Source: Sphagnum compactum | Lineage: Eukaryota > Bryophyta > Sphagnopsida > Sphagnales | DNA: 64,000 nucleotides | Direction of reading: 5' to 3' | NCBI GenBank assembly: GCA_965153455.1 | Contig: OZ234493.1 | Location: forward strand, 4,650,001-4,714,000 | Shown here: piece by piece, positions 46,733 through 61,611 of the stretch | Layout of the letters: each line of letters opens with the position of its first letter | How positions within the stretch are numbered: position 1 is the first letter of the stretch | Notes under the pieces: generated by a model | Seen by the model: the letters and a program-made list of their open reading frames with translations, nothing else | Told to the model about the DNA's origin: nothing | The model's database searches: none | Translations under genes and position numbers: made by a program

Positions 46733-48243
46733 ACAATGGATCCTTCATTATTAATCCTCCAAAGTCAATGATTTCCAACCAAATTTCATGGGTTTAGTAA
46801 TGGCTATAAGACCATTCATATATATTATTTTGTTGGGAGCATCTTGATGTACAAGATTTGTTCCAACTTGTCAACAAATATCTTGCCAAAAAATATTCCC
46901 ACCAAAAGAAAAAAGATACCAACAAAGGAAACTCAACTCTCATGTTTAATACAACCTATGTTGTTCACAACAAAATAATGTTGCCAAAACTATTTTCTTC
47001 CTCTCCACCTTCCATACTCTTGCAACGAGCTCCAGGTTAGCCTTCCATTTTCATTCAAATTCCCCTCATCCTCTAGAGCACACACATCATCAACATCATT
47101 GTCATTATGAGTTAATTTTTAGCTTCCAACTTTTCAATTTTCAAAATCACTCTCTAAATGGATTTGAAAGATACAACATGTTTGAGTTGATAATATTCCT
47201 TTACATACATGCAATCAAGATCTTTAAATTGTCTTGAAATGACTAAATAATAAGAATAATAGTTTGACAATTTGAAAATTTACAAATACAAATATATTAG
47301 TATGATTAAATGTAGGTTCAAATCCATAAAACAAGTCAATGTGTGATGGCATAAAGTTTCACATTTTAATTTATATCTTGACATCATGCAGTTCATCTTC
47401 AAGTGATTTAATTTATAATTCTTAAATTTTTGGTACGGAGAAATTTGACAAACATTTATGGAAGTCCTTGGAAATTTCAATGGGCAACCTCAAATCCTAT
47501 ATATGGTGAATTTAAATCCTACCCAATGGATGTATGCAAAACGTGAAGGGAGAAATAGAATCATCATATATTGCATTTAGCTACCATTGTTATCTTAACA
47601 AAAATATGGTGTTAACAACTAATTGCTTATAAAGAATCAATTTATGAAAAACTTCAATTGTACAACTAAATTTAATATGGTTCCACATATTGCAAAACAT
47701 GAACAAACATTCAACAATTCAAAAAAATTCAGTTCATGTAGAAACAAATTTCTTCCCTAGTTCACTCCTTTAAAATTTCAATTAATTTAAATAAAACCCT
47801 TTCTTGGGCCAAGTCTCTCTATGGCCTAGTTACTTAATTTTCTAATGAAGTCATCAACTACTATATTTAACAACCTTATTTTACATACAACTCACAATAA
47901 ATTTTCATCTTGAAAATCCATAAATAACCCCTTTCTCATTTAAAACAAATTGACATCCCTATTCTTTCATCTCTATGCCATAAAAACATGACACTTTCAC
48001 ATGGTGACTTAAAAACCAAAGAATGATCCATCATACCATAATATGTATGGACCATAACTACTCAACAAGGTGACATGTTGGTAAATTTGCATTTTGGTTG
48101 CAAACATTATCACAAGTAGATCTCAAAATAACATTGTGACTTGAGCATCAAAGTGTGATTTCTACTTTTTAAAAAACTTTAAAGTTGGAGATAGGTGATT
48201 AGCCTTAGGCCATGTTAAATGAAATAATGGAAATGAGAAATAC

Positions 48244-48247
<4 letters not shown>

Positions 48248-48298
<51 letters not shown>

Positions 48299-48299
48299 A
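48248..48299. repeat. (AT)n microsatellite
   Basis: About 50 bp of TA repeats with a single G interruption. Confidence 0.9.
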
Positions 48300-51200
48300 G
48301 CCAATAATATGTAGGAAAACTTTTAAATTCTCCTTTTCATTTCTCCATTAATTTTTTACATTTTGCATATCATGATATGTTTTAGGTTATTAAAGCTTGA
48401 TTGCTAAATCTAAGTGTGGATCAAGTCTTTGGAAAAATAAGGAAATTTGATTCTTGTAATATTCTTAGATGATTTGTGTTCAACAATTGATTTTTTGGTT
48501 GCTTAAGAATATAAGTTGATGATAATGATTAGATCATAATGTCCTTTTTTGTGGATTGTACAAAACATTAAGCATTGGGTTGAAAATTCTATTGTATTGC
48601 ATATCACTTTACAAAATCTAAACAATTTTAGGGCATTTCAAATTTTTGAAATGCCTCACATTATTTTTTCAAAAAATTCCCTTTACATCCAAAAGGCACT
48701 TGCTAGGTATCATGGGAAGAAAATAAAAACAATTATTTTATGTTGTAACACTTTAAGATGGGTAACAACTTTAGAACAGGGCATTCTTAAAATAAGTGCC
48801 CCTTGGATCTAACTTAGGGGGCATTAATTTTGGGAACACCTTATTCCTCAAGCATTACCTTTCAAAAATATAGCATTGTACCCATGGCTAACATTCGGAA
48901 ATTTCTTTAAAAAATTTGATTTTTTCAATAAAAAAGGTTCAACATACCTTTTTTTAAAATTTCAAAACTATAAAAATTAATGTTTAGTACAAGAGGTGCA
49001 CATGAGTTTCACAATATATAATGATATACTAGTGAGGGTCAATCCTTGCTTTAAACCAAGTCAAAGTTCAATTCCTAGGTTTTTTGGTAGGACCACCCTT
49101 AGATTTTGTTTTTGGATTTCCTTCTTGGGAATTATTTAATGCAAAACCTTAGTATTAGGTATGGTAATTAGCAAAAGTTAAGACTTGATTGTGCACATTG
49201 ACATTCATGTTACTTTAGTTGAAACTTTTTTTTAATGTTGGTACAACTTTGTACATTATTGGATTTAAGGTTTAGATCAATAGATCAATCATCTTGCATA
49301 TTCATTTATTTCGAAATAACATATTATTAAAATTTGTTCAAGAACTTCAATACAATAGGATGAAGAACATGGAAACCTAAGTCCAAGTGATATTGCCATT
49401 GAGGTGAAGGTAGTCACCTCATTAAGGTCCATGTCACTTTACTCGGTTTGAAATAGAAAACCATTTTACTATTATTTTGGGCATTTTTTTGTCCTCATAT
49501 TCTTTTGACCATCTTTTTATTTTGGCAATCTTATTTTTGGACTTTAAAAAAAAATTCATCCTACTTATGTACAAAAGATGCCTCACTCCATGAAAACAAA
49601 TGTTAGGCAAAAAGGTAATGAACTCTTCCCAAAAAAGAAATTTTGTACATTGAAACATTTGTCACATTGGAGTGGAAGGTTTAGATGTTAATCCATGATG
49701 CATTTTGGTGGTGGAAGAATTCTTGTATATTTGCGGTGTGTGCTTTGGAGTAGGGAGGATCATCATGTCATTTACATATGCCAAATGGTTTAAATAGATT
49801 GCACATTCCCAGTCGACTTCTTGCTATCAATCAAGTAGTGAATAGTCAACTTCTCTGGAATCATCCATTGAAGGCTCCTATTGGTCATGCGGTTCATTGC
49901 AAGCTTTTCAAGGGTCAAGATTTGCACATTTTTATTGGGATGGTAAGATAATGTTTGAATGATGTAAGCAAGGAATGTTTCAAAGTTGTTGATGTAAATG
50001 TTTCTAGTGTGGAGAAGAATGTTAACATAATGAAGATACAAAATTTAGTGCAGTTGCTACTGAAAATTGTATGGTGATGTTTGGTGCCAATATAATTGAT
50101 AGGGATTTTGCATGGTGCAAGGACTAAATGAAAAATAAAACAATATTTTCTTTCCCATCTTGGTTATTGAACATGATTATATTTGGTCAATTATATCCAA
50201 TAGTTTCGTGGGTGGTCCCCTCAAGGCGAGGAGGTATGGATTTTGATAGAGAATGTTCAATTTGGAAGTGCAATATGATAATGCCAATTAACCCCATTTC
50301 CAATTATATATATAGCCACCACCATGACAAAATGTAGGTCCTACTATTGGATTTAGGCAAAATTACATCATAGTTTTAGCTACATAAAATAGTCATTTTG
50401 TTACAAATTGAAAATTGTTTCACATTGGATAGGCCATGTAGGAAAACCTTTGTTCACAATTTCACATATATGTTATTAAAATAAGAATAAAGATGGTGTG
50501 AAGAGGATTTAACATTCTTCCTTAAATAACCTGGTCCTTTCAAAAGTGAAAAGTGTTTGTGGAAATCACTAGTTGCATGCACTTACATGGAGTCCAAACA
50601 CACAAGTAGAATAATGATTAAACTTTTTTGGGATTGAATGACAAGCACCACAAAATTGTGAGACATTTAATGTGATTGAACTAAAAGATTAAAGTATATA
50701 ATTTTTTTGAGCTTATGGAATAATAGTTTTTAAAAATTATTTAATAGGCAATCAAGTAGGTTATTATGAAATGCAAGTAGGTTTAAATCCTACTTTTACA
50801 ATGTCATCTTTTATAAAAGTAGGTATAAGTAAACTAAAATAATTTCAAATTCAATGTTTTTAAAGTGAGAGGCATTAAATATACTATAGGTTTTGTGAAA
50901 ACATGCAATTTGTAAAGTTATCTATTTTCTTTTTGAATGGAAGTACCTTTTAACATGGATTCCATAAATATATGTTTGAATATATTTTCAATGCACTTTT
51001 ACATGGTAAATTGTTCATCAAGCTTTAAGTCTGGCTCCTTATGAGGTTAATAGATGAGGTGGAATGATTGGTATTGTAATAAAATAATGTATTAAACTAC
51101 TTTCATGCTTACATGTGAATGTAAGATAATTAATTATTTGTTGACTACTATTTTGGTCTAATTGACTTGCTTTCACCCCATGGCATGTGTCATTAACCAT

Positions 51201-52137
51201 AGTACTTAAACATAGTAAAAAGAAATAGGATTTACAAAACACTGCATAGTAAATCCTATTTCTTTTCATATTTGTTTGACGAAAGGCATTGAAATTTTAA
51301 TGTTGTTTGAGTTTTCCTTTGCTTGCAGTGAACATAAATTTTCACATGTGACATTATATATCCAACCTTGATGTAGTTCATTAAAGTTTAAACATATATT
51401 GTATTTTTATTTATTTTTGAAATTCATGTAACTTAACTCACTATTCACTAGATGAAAGTTTATTCATGAACGTTCTTGCCTTTCATTCCAGAATCAATGA
51501 AATTCATTGATCATCATTTAATTCATCAATCATGGATGCATTTCATCCATGATCATCCATGTTTCAACCATAATGGATCTAATTCATTCACACCACATCC
51601 ACTTTTCATCCATAATAAATATTAATAAGGTGTTCAAGAATTTTCTTTGCACTATGGATCATATGGAACTAGATTTTGAGCTTGCTTCCGAAGTGAGTAA
51701 TGAAACTACTAAATTACCACCCCTCCCCCCAAAAATATCTTTAATATGTTGAATAGGAGTATGAAGTATGAACTTATGCTATAACATGTTTATTTCATTT
51801 CATGTTTTTAATCTTCTCATGTTATGAATAAAATTTTAGTTAAGTATTTCTTCTATGTTTCGTCACGTGGTTTTAAATATAATCTTTTGTGTGTGTTGGA
51901 TTTAAGTTTAGACCTATTTCATTCACTATGCCAAAAAAATGACTGTGTGACTACATGACTCCATAGTTCAATCAAAGTTGTCACTTTGTCCATGGCATAT
52001 ATGTATGTGTCAACATGGTGGCAATGTGGGTTCAATAACATGTATAGGGAAAAAAATAAAAATGTAAAAAAATAAGTTTGCTTGAAAATCAATTTATTCA
52101 TAGATTAATCTAGATAGACATGTTATTGAACCTTCAT

Positions 52138-52160
52138 TATATATATATATATATATATAT
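52138..52160. repeat. (AT)n microsatellite
   Basis: A pure TA repeat of about 23 bp. Confidence 0.9.
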
Positions 52161-55100
52161 GGTCAAATTGATGAGTTTGATTTGCCTACAAATGTATAGG
52201 TACAAGTGTTTGATTAAATTATAGTCATGTACATCAATGTTGTTGGTTGGAATTGAACCCTCACTTCCTTGGCCATAAACCCAACTCCTCAACTATATAA
52301 TTTTCTCATTAAAATTAATTTCACATTCTTTGAGTTTGTAGTTACATTTAATTTGACAAAGTATTATGTTTTGAATGTAAAGAAATTTGAAATTTGAGAT
52401 TTTTAGTCCAGGCATTCAAATGTGATGATTTTGACTTTGAATTCAAATATAATATCTTAAATCACAATGAAATAAAATTACATAGGTAGTTTCATTGGTC
52501 TTTAATTTCATAATTAAGTTTGATCTCACAATTTGGAGGTTCATAACTACATTTAAATTTATAATTTCTTCAATTTCAAATGCAAAGTTAGGAATTTAAT
52601 TTTAATTATTTGGGTCATAGTTTCAAATATAATGTCTTTAAAAAAATTAAACATCAAATTAAATTTTTAAAAAACTTAGTGGAGTACTAAGTTTTTTTGG
52701 TTTTGTTTGTTTTAACTTAGATGAGCCATAATGAATTATGGAAAAACCTTGTCCATGAAAGAACATAATGGAAATAATATCAAAAATATTAGTTTCATGA
52801 TTGCATGTAAATTTTTTAAAAATTCAGTCTCAAAATGAAAAACATTTATATGAGATTATAATATCTATTTCTGATTTTTCAAAATAAGTTTTTAGAAATT
52901 ATGTAATTTTATAATGTGAATAACTAAGTAATCATGTAATACCAATGATGACCAGGGGAGGTTAAATATGTACAACTAGATGATGCACATGACTACATCA
53001 TATATGATTTAAATTGGGACAATGTAGTTGCACAATGTTTCTAGAGTCATGTTTGTTGGGCTTGAGTGTAGTAGTTATAGTTTGTTGTAGACCACATCAC
53101 CCAGTTGCCAACTCCACTTCATCACATCGACTACTTGAATGCACTTCAAGTTATCCAATATTTTAGATTTATGGGTTGTGTATTGCTTGAACTTTTGATT
53201 TTGGCACAACTTTTTACCCAAATAATTTCCCATAATTTAGAAACATTAATGGCCTACCTTGTTAATAAAAAGATTCAACATCATGATAAAATAATTAATT
53301 TGATGAATGTTTCAAACTTGAAAGGAACCTTTTCAAGTTGGCCTCTAAAGTTTTTTTATATATTTTCTACAAAGAAAAAAAATCAATTTTGAACTATGCC
53401 CAAATGCAATGAAATGAATTTTGATGTATTCAAAACAACCTAATTTAATGAATTTTTTTTCAAGGGATGAACGAAATAATTAGATGAACCAACTCCATCA
53501 GATTTCAAGATGAAATAATTTTATTTGTGGAATGTGTTTGTATAATTGAATAAAAATTTAAGATCTCTCAATCAAGACAAGTTTTCAAGTAATAAAAGTT
53601 GAACTTTTTTGAAAAGGTGGCAAGTTGTCTAGACTTTATAAGTAGTTGATGGGTTTTAATTAATTGTAGGCAAACTTTATGGGTACTTGATGAGTTTTAA
53701 TTAGTTGCACCTATGCATCCATAGCTTTAATTTTCATTAATCTCCATATGTATACCATATGCAATCTTGGGGCATGTGTAATGTGTACATGGAATTGGAC
53801 TAGTTTTCAAACTAGGCCTAAAGGTTCTTAAGTTTGAACATTTGTGCAAAAACCAAATCCATAGGGTTTAGAAATATGAAGAACCATGTTCAAACCCACA
53901 CTTAGAGGACCTAACAAAAAACAAGTATTATTTAAAATGTGACCAAAGGTTTTTTTAAGAAGGAAAAACCAACCCACGTTGGTAATTAAGTTGGTTTTCT
54001 TGACTATAAATTCAATCATAACAAACATTGGAGAATTTTGGCCTCAATTAGAGTGGACCAATTGTTTATACCCAAAAATTATCAAGTTGATGATGACTAA
54101 GATGATCCAAGTGTTAAACAATGTGGCAGGACTAATATATTTTTAAATAAAATTTGAAATAATTTTAGTATATAAAAAACTAACACCTCAATATTAATTA
54201 CCACATGTGATAGCCACAATTTGAACACATGGCTTGCCTACTTACTTACCTACCTATCTAGCCACCATAATTGCATACCCCCCATGCATGCTTATTTATT
54301 TATTTAATATTATTATGTACCACATCATCATGACTATTTTGTCATGTAAGTCATTATCATAAGATTTTCAAAGTGACATTTGAACCAGTGCCTCCTTAGT
54401 CACAATCTGAGGCCTTATTTATTTGACCATCACTTTGCATGATGAAAACTAATGGCATCGTAAAAAATACAAACACACATCCATTTTCAAATTTTCACAT
54501 AATAACATTATCACGAAATTTATGTAGTTGCATAATTAGATTGAAAATTGTAATGTGTTTCAATTTCTAAATATAAAAATAACTAGTTTCATGTTTTTAA
54601 AAAATACAAATGCAAATTTTTCAATCTTGATTTAGGTTATAGATTCAGATTTATAACGTTAGTTAAATTGAGTTTGTTTAATTTTTCATTTGACTTAGGT
54701 TAATTCCAAATGGCAAAAAATTACATTATTTTTTATAGTTTAATTTGTGCCTCAAATTCAAGTATCACATTTATTTAGAATAAAATTTGAAGGATTTCAT
54801 AATGAAATGAATTTCATATTTAAAAGTATGTCTTTGATTTCATAAGTCTATTTAGTTTCATAAATTTCAAATTTAAAGAAATTACAATTGGTTCAAGAAA
54901 CAAATTCAAAAATGTTAATGCATAGAGCCTTTTAATTATGTGCTATTTGCATGGTACAACATAGACACAAAAAATATCATAGTGTTGTAGTTGTCATGAC
55001 AAACAAAATTTGAATGATTTGGGGACATAATAAGAAAAGGTTTAATGATCAAAATGAGCCATCAAAGGTGGTTCACATCTTAATTTATCATATGTTGATA

Positions 55101-57927
55101 TATTGGTGCAAATAAGAATGATGTAATAGTGCTTTGGAGTACATTTGTAACATGCAATCGCTTGTCATAGAATGACTACTTTAACAAAAGGACTAAGAAG
55201 TACTTCTTTTAGTTGAAAATTTTCAATGAAATTTTGTACATCAATGTATATTGAACAAAGAGCAACCTTCCATCAAAGTTTACATCTAAATTATATAATT
55301 TTTTTTAATGGTACATGATGTTGTAATAATGGTGATCATTATGATGTTTGTTATTTGTATAATATTTTTCCATTGAACATGTAAATGCCTTGGAAATTAA
55401 TTTTATTTATCCACAAAAATGAAGTAAAGTTTTTGAATTAGTAGGAACATGGTATACAAGTATCAACCAGGTTGTTTAAAAAAAATTCATAATGTGATTA
55501 TGTACATTTACTCAAAGAAAAAAATATGAAGCAATTTGATATTCATGATTGTTTTAACTTATTTTACTTTTAAGGCCCAAATCAAGTAAATGTGATTTGA
55601 GATTTTCATTAAATGAATATTAAATTTTGATATTTTTAGTAGTTATGTACATTTAGTTTGACTTGTTTTGTGTCCATAGTAGCATGCAAACACCCTATGA
55701 TAGTGTAATAATGCAATTATGGTATGAAATTAATCATGTAATTAATTCTATGCAATTTTGTAATAAACTTAATCTCACATGTGAAGTATATAATTATGAA
55801 TTGAAATTATTCAATACAGTTAATTATATGCAATTATGAATTGTAATATAATTAATTACACATGTGAAGTACATAATTATGAATTTAATCTATAATTTCA
55901 TAGGTTATATTGGAATTACCTTCATAATGTATGAAAATTATGAAATATGATAACCATCAACTATCAATTTTTTAATAATTAATTTCAAAATAATCACACA
56001 ATAATGTTTTACATTTTAATGCTCACAAAAAAGTAGCATCAAAGGTGTAGTCATGGTAATATGTATTAAAATAGCTGTAACCATAATTTAATATTTTAAA
56101 TATTAAATTGATAATTTAAGTTGGTGTTGAAATTTTTAATTTGATTATATTATAAATAAATTATGGAAACATGTGAATAAATTTGAAATCAATTTGATGA
56201 ACAAAATACCCAAAAATACTTTTGAAATAATTATAATGAATGTTCTTAAATAGAAAATGACTTGTAAAATGAATTAAGTTTTTTGAGAATGGAATAATTT
56301 TGTAAAGTTTTAGTATGAACTGTAACATAATGTAAAACTTTTAAAAAATTATTTAAAAAGATTTTTTCCAAAGTATTTCTAGAATATTTTGAAAATATCT
56401 CAAATTAAACAATCATCTAAGGGGGCATTGTTGGGTCCTACTAGCATGAATGGACCTTCAAAAGTAGCATTATAATCACATGTGTCATAAATGTGAATGA
56501 TTGATTTTAATTGGATCAATGAAAATTTACAAATGGACATGTAGGCCTATATTCACCACATGCATAACATTTTGTTCAATTTGACTAATTATTTTTAGTC
56601 ATAATGAACATATTTAGTTTTCATTTTTGTCAACATAGACATACTCAATCATTTCACACTAATAAGTTTGATTGTAAAGTTGGTTTAGTCATGATTGAGG
56701 TTTTTTTTCTCAAAATTCTCAAGTAGGTCCACTAGCAAGAATTCCCAACATTAATTAACATTAAATGGTGATTTTTCTAGGTGGGCTACAACTTTTTTAC
56801 AAAAGTGTTGTTATAGGTGGTGATGTAAGAAGTTCCAAGGTCTAAATATGGTTAATTTAATTATTTTTATTTCAAAAATGGCAAAAAAGATCCCTAAAAG
56901 TCATAAAATTTTCTTTTTTTTTCATTTACAATTTCTGTTTGACAAGTTGCAAAAACAAGCCCAAAATGAAAAACTAGTCATGATGCTATTAACATAAAAA
57001 TCAAAATTTTATAATATTAGTGAATTAATTAGTGGCTAAAATGTATAAACATGTTCAAAGTGGCAAATGAAAGTCTACAATTTGAACTTACTAAAGCTCT
57101 TGCAATATAGTAGTTAGCAAGTTATCCATCCAATGTGCATTCCCCTATACTTTTGGTAAAAAATATTCATAAGCCTCCTCATAAATATATCACTAGACAT
57201 GTGTATCAAAAACGCAATGTAAAAGCTTGAAGATTAGAATTGAAGGTTGAAGGTAAAATAAACTTATATTAGTTCCATGATGAAAAAAAGATTTAAAATC
57301 AAATGTAATAGTACAATGCTAATGTTGAATATGAATTTATATATCAAGTCCATCTAGAGTTGAAAGAAACTATGATCTTGTGACATCCAAAACAATCCAC
57401 TTAACATTACTTTGACCATGTTCTTGTTGCAAACTTTTTAATTGCCAAGCATTCAAATTTAATCATTCAATGGCAATTTTTTTTTTTTTCATTAGATAAT
57501 ATGATTGTCAACTTTGGTCACCAAATATTGAAATTTAATTGGTGCATTAGTTAAAGTGATTAAAGATTGTAATTAGAAGATAATGAAATTGTCAAATGCA
57601 AAAACTTATCCACATAAGTTAATGATTGCATTTTGATAAAAATAATTTTAATCATTGTGCAAAAATGCTAAACTTGATTAATTTAGTTGACAATTGAATT
57701 ACAATCATGCCATAAATCAATCAATAAGTTTAATTACTACATGTCAAATTTTGATCACCTTTGTTACTTATTCAACCCAAATTTGATAATTAAAATAAAT
57801 TGGCATTAGGTGTGGTAACCAAATGTTGATTACAACATGACTAAATCACAATGTTGTTTGTTATGTGCAAAAACTTGGTAGAACTAATTGTTGACTAAGT
57901 TTTGGGACCACAAGTTTGATCACCAAT

Positions 57928-58102
57928 AACTAAAGTCACATTAATTTAACCTCCAATGTTAAAATATCATTACATTAGTTGAAAATAAAATTGTAATCAT
58001 CTCATAATTTGGTTAACTAAAGTCACACTAATTTAGTCTCCCAACATTAAAATATCATTACATTAGTTAAAAATAAAATTGTAATCATCTCATAATTTGG
58101 TT
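57928..58102. repeat. 87-bp tandem duplication
   Basis: Copies 57928-58014 and 58015-58102 both start AACTAAAGTCACA and end CTCATAATTTGGTT. They differ at only a handful of positions, so this is a comparatively young duplication. Confidence 0.9.
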
Positions 58103-58369
58103 CTCATCTGATTAAGTTTAGTCCCAATTGCCACCAATTGACAACCAAATGTTCTTTAAGACATAATTCAATCACCAAGGCTAATTGTCTATCACACTTG
58201 GGCTTTGCGTTACTCCACATTACTAATGACAATCAACTTTTTTTCTTTTTTCTTTTTTCCTTTTTTTAATGTTTTCATATGTTTTCAGTAATTCATTATT
58301 ATTTATATCGATGTCAAATTTAATTTGAATTAATATAAATATAATGTACATCAAAAGGCATGTCCCCGT

Positions 58370-59560
58370 TGGTGGGTAGGAAAATGAGTGAAGTAGTTTG
58401 ACTTGGAAATGAGGTAGGTATGAAATGACTATATGAAGGATTATGCAAATCTCCCATTTACTAGTAGTTTCTTGAAACTTTTATTTGATATAACTAGTTG
58501 GAGACCATGTTGTAGGGGCAACAAACTTGAGTCACAAAATACACTTGGCAAATGTTTAGATTTTTACTTTAGATGGTGATTGGATTTTGGTTGCAAGAAT
58601 TCACACACCAAGTCTAGTTGACAAGTTTGAAACTTTTTATTTCATTAGTTGGGATTCTTGTGGTTTGCATGAATGTTGTGATTGATTATAGTGCTTTTGC
58701 TATTTGAAAGCAAGTTTGTTTAGAAAAAGAGAAATAATGAAAAACAACCTTCCAAATATAACTTGGTTGGGTTGATCAAAATTCAAAAACTTGTCATCCT
58801 TCATTCCAACTTAATAAATGAATGGTAATATATGTAATAAAAAAGTGATGTTTGTTTATTTGTGTTGTCTCACCCTACTTCTTCAAAACCTCACGATTTC
58901 ACTCCTTTCCCTTACCCACTTAAATGGATATGAAAAGGAAAATTAACACATGCCTTTACGGGCATTTTATCTATATTAAAATAATTTAATAATCTACTTC
59001 TTTCAAGTTTATGTGTTTAACCTCTTTTCCCTTCGAATTTACATGGACATGAAAACACACAAATTTGAAATGTAGCATAAATGATTATGAACTATTGGGA
59101 ACCATTTGGAAACATAAGAGAGAGAAAAAAGGGGAGGATGAAAAGGGGAGGAGATTTTTGTTTTGTTTGGAACCTCCTTGCCCAAAAGGCAAGGGTATTA
59201 CACTTGTGCAATGAAAAAAACATATTTTTCGTTTTAAAAAATAGATTAAATGACATCCATGTTGTCAACAACATCCCAATCCACCCCTTTTTTTTCTTTT
59301 TTACCTTATCTTCCCATATGTTCCCAATAGTTTATTAACATTTATATCAAATCTCAAAATTATATTGTGCCTTTTCATTTGCATGTAGTGGGTAAGGGAA
59401 ACAGGTAAGGTAGTTAGCCTTGAAAGTGGTAAGGTATTGGATTATTTTTACATAAATAGCATAGAAATGGGAGAGCAGATGTTAAGCTACCTTTTTATAT
59501 CCACGTTGGTGGGTAGGGAAAAGGAGCTCAAGGTAGTTAGGCTTGCAAGAGGCAGGTGTA
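58370..59560. repeat. Cluster of a MITE-like inverted-repeat family
   Basis: The phrase GTGGGTAGGGAAAAGGAG (variants) occurs on the plus strand at about 58369, 59389 and 59509, and as the reverse complement at about 58900 and 59025. The best-defined copy runs from about 58993 to 59450. Its two ~130-bp ends align as imperfect reverse complements, including AACTATTGGGAAC in both. The family also appears at 35481-35720. No target duplication defined. Confidence 0.5.
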
Positions 59561-59599
59561 AATAGATAGACATTATTTATTTATACAGATCTAGATTAG

Positions 59600-60010
59600 T
59601 TGGTAATTGAACTACTTCATCCAAATTAATTGAATTTCATGCATCCATACGTCCATTTAAATCCATGAATGATATTTATGGATGTAAATACATGAAATTT
59701 GGCTAAATTTCAATGGATGAAATAACATTATGGATGAACTACATTCGTGGATGAAAAAGAATCCATTTATGATATTTCCTAGATCTAAACTTTGTTTTGT
59801 CTATAAATATCATAAAAGTTTGCCCGTTCATCCATGAAATTTCATCCACAAAAAAATTACAAATGAAATCTCATATGTCCATTCAATGGATTTGTGGATG
59901 CTTTTTCATGGATGTTCATTCATGGAAGCTACATGAATTTAATCGGATGAAATAACCTACAAATGAATGATCTCAAGGAGGAAATAAAATCATAAATCAC
60001 ATTCAATGGA
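59600..60010. repeat. Region dense in ATGGATGAA / TTCATCCAT motifs
   Basis: Short words such as 'atccatgaa', 'atggatgaa' and 'ttcatccat' recur on both strands many times in 400 bp. A similar stretch occurs at 51480-51630. No fixed period is seen, so it may be foldback-rich decayed repeat DNA. Confidence 0.5.
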
Positions 60011-61611
60011 TGAAACTTGTTTGATCTTCAAGTATTTAAAAAGTTCACTTAATTACTGCATTCTTTAATGTTAAAAATAATTCTGAATCCAATTGGGTTA
60101 TTTTGCATCAAACTTTTTTGTAACTGATGAAATTAAAAATGAAGAAAACAAAAATAAAGTTATATTGGAGGGTGTCAATTGTTATGAAGAGAAACTAAAT
60201 GAAAAAGGAAGGAAAAATTGCCAAATTGCTATATTTGCTTCAAACAAGTAGCCAAGAATATACAAGGAAGATTAAGAATTTGTTCTTCATGTTTGGTTTG
60301 TAGTGAGGTTTGGCTAAATCTTCCTAGGGTGATTGCCCTTTTTTTTACGTCTTCCTATGGACAATCGTCAATTAGGCTACATTAAAAAATTCCTGAAAAA
60401 AACATTGTTGCAAATCCATCAAAATTCATCTCAATTCATTTCAACATAACTCTTGCATGAATTCAGCCAATTGATGTAGTTAGATTCCTCCATCAAAATC
60501 ATTTCATCCATTGATGTGGATTGCTTGTGGTCACATGTTATCCATCAATTTAATTTGGATGATCATTTATGTTTTCATTTTCATCTCATTCAAGGGGCTT
60601 ATGTTCCACATCCTTAACAAAAATTGGACATTGGGAGAACATAAACTTTGAGCTCTAAACCTTCCAAAATTGCTTTCACTATGTAGTTAAAAAAAACTCT
60701 AGAGGATAACTTGAAAGGTCTCCTCTCTTACAAAGAGCCATCAAAGTTTTGGAAACCGAATTATTGAACCTTTCTGAACTGGGCAGCCTATGAAGAATTT
60801 TTAATTTTGAGAAGTCTTACTCTTGTGGCAAAATTTTGGGCAGTGAAATAACATATTTCAAACATCAAGCAATTTTTTTGGGCAGCTCAAAGTGGATAAG
60901 GACAATCTACAGGATGAAGTGGACTCACATTGTAAAGTTGATGGCTTAGCAAAGTGGACTTTTTGACTAAATTATGATCATTTAAAAAAAATTTGGCAAT
61001 TCCAGAAGGTAATTAAATTATTTTATAACATCCAGTCATAAAATATTATTATTTAAACTGCCAATCATAAATTTTAAAATTAAAAGAATATTAGGCACTT
61101 TGTTGCCAAACCAGTCTGGGTACTACAGTGGTTCAGAAAGTTTTGAGGTGTTAAAAATATTCTGTGACAAAATCTGGGCAAAATCCCATTGGATGGATGG
61201 ATGGATTATGTGACACAGCACCCACCACTGGTAGTGTGCACCATCCATAGAAAACTCATTACAACTCCAAGGCCCACTTTAGATGGTGTCGGGTCCAGAT
61301 TCCTAGGAACAAATTTGGACTCATTTGAAGCAAATTGAATCCTTGAGTTTGGACCCTGCCTTGGACCCTAGCCTTGCATCTTGGTTCTCCAAATCACAAG
61401 CTCTCCTTTTGAGTTCTTTGTTTTCGTCCGAATCAATTGATTTGCCCTCCAAAATGGTGCCATGTGGGTTTAGCCACTATTTGGTCTTGGACTTTCATCT
61501 ATAGGATGTGGGCCCAATTTATGACTCTCACCCAATAGGATTGTTCTATTTCATTGGACCTTGGACTTTAGACCCTCATCTAAAGTGGCCCTTAGCTCTC
61601 TAGATGAACCA

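Larger units (their letters stand above)
44415..48247. other. AT-rich intergenic DNA
   Basis: No gene recognised. It contains a 24-bp G run at 44916-44939 and one longer open frame (46178-46732) described separately. Confidence 0.4.
48300..58230. other. Long AT-rich intergenic region, no gene recognised
   Basis: Nearly 10 kb without a motif-bearing open frame. Contents noticed: (AT)n at 52138-52160; possible tRNA-like B-box phrases near 49065 (plus) and 52250 (minus); and small tandem duplications at about 53636-53707, 55750-55890 and 57928-58102. Confidence 0.4.

Noticed and set aside
57060-57480. Possible second copia fragment
   Set aside because: A few phrases resemble the 'GKINL' type region at the left edge, but no RT, integrase or RNase H motif could be confirmed.
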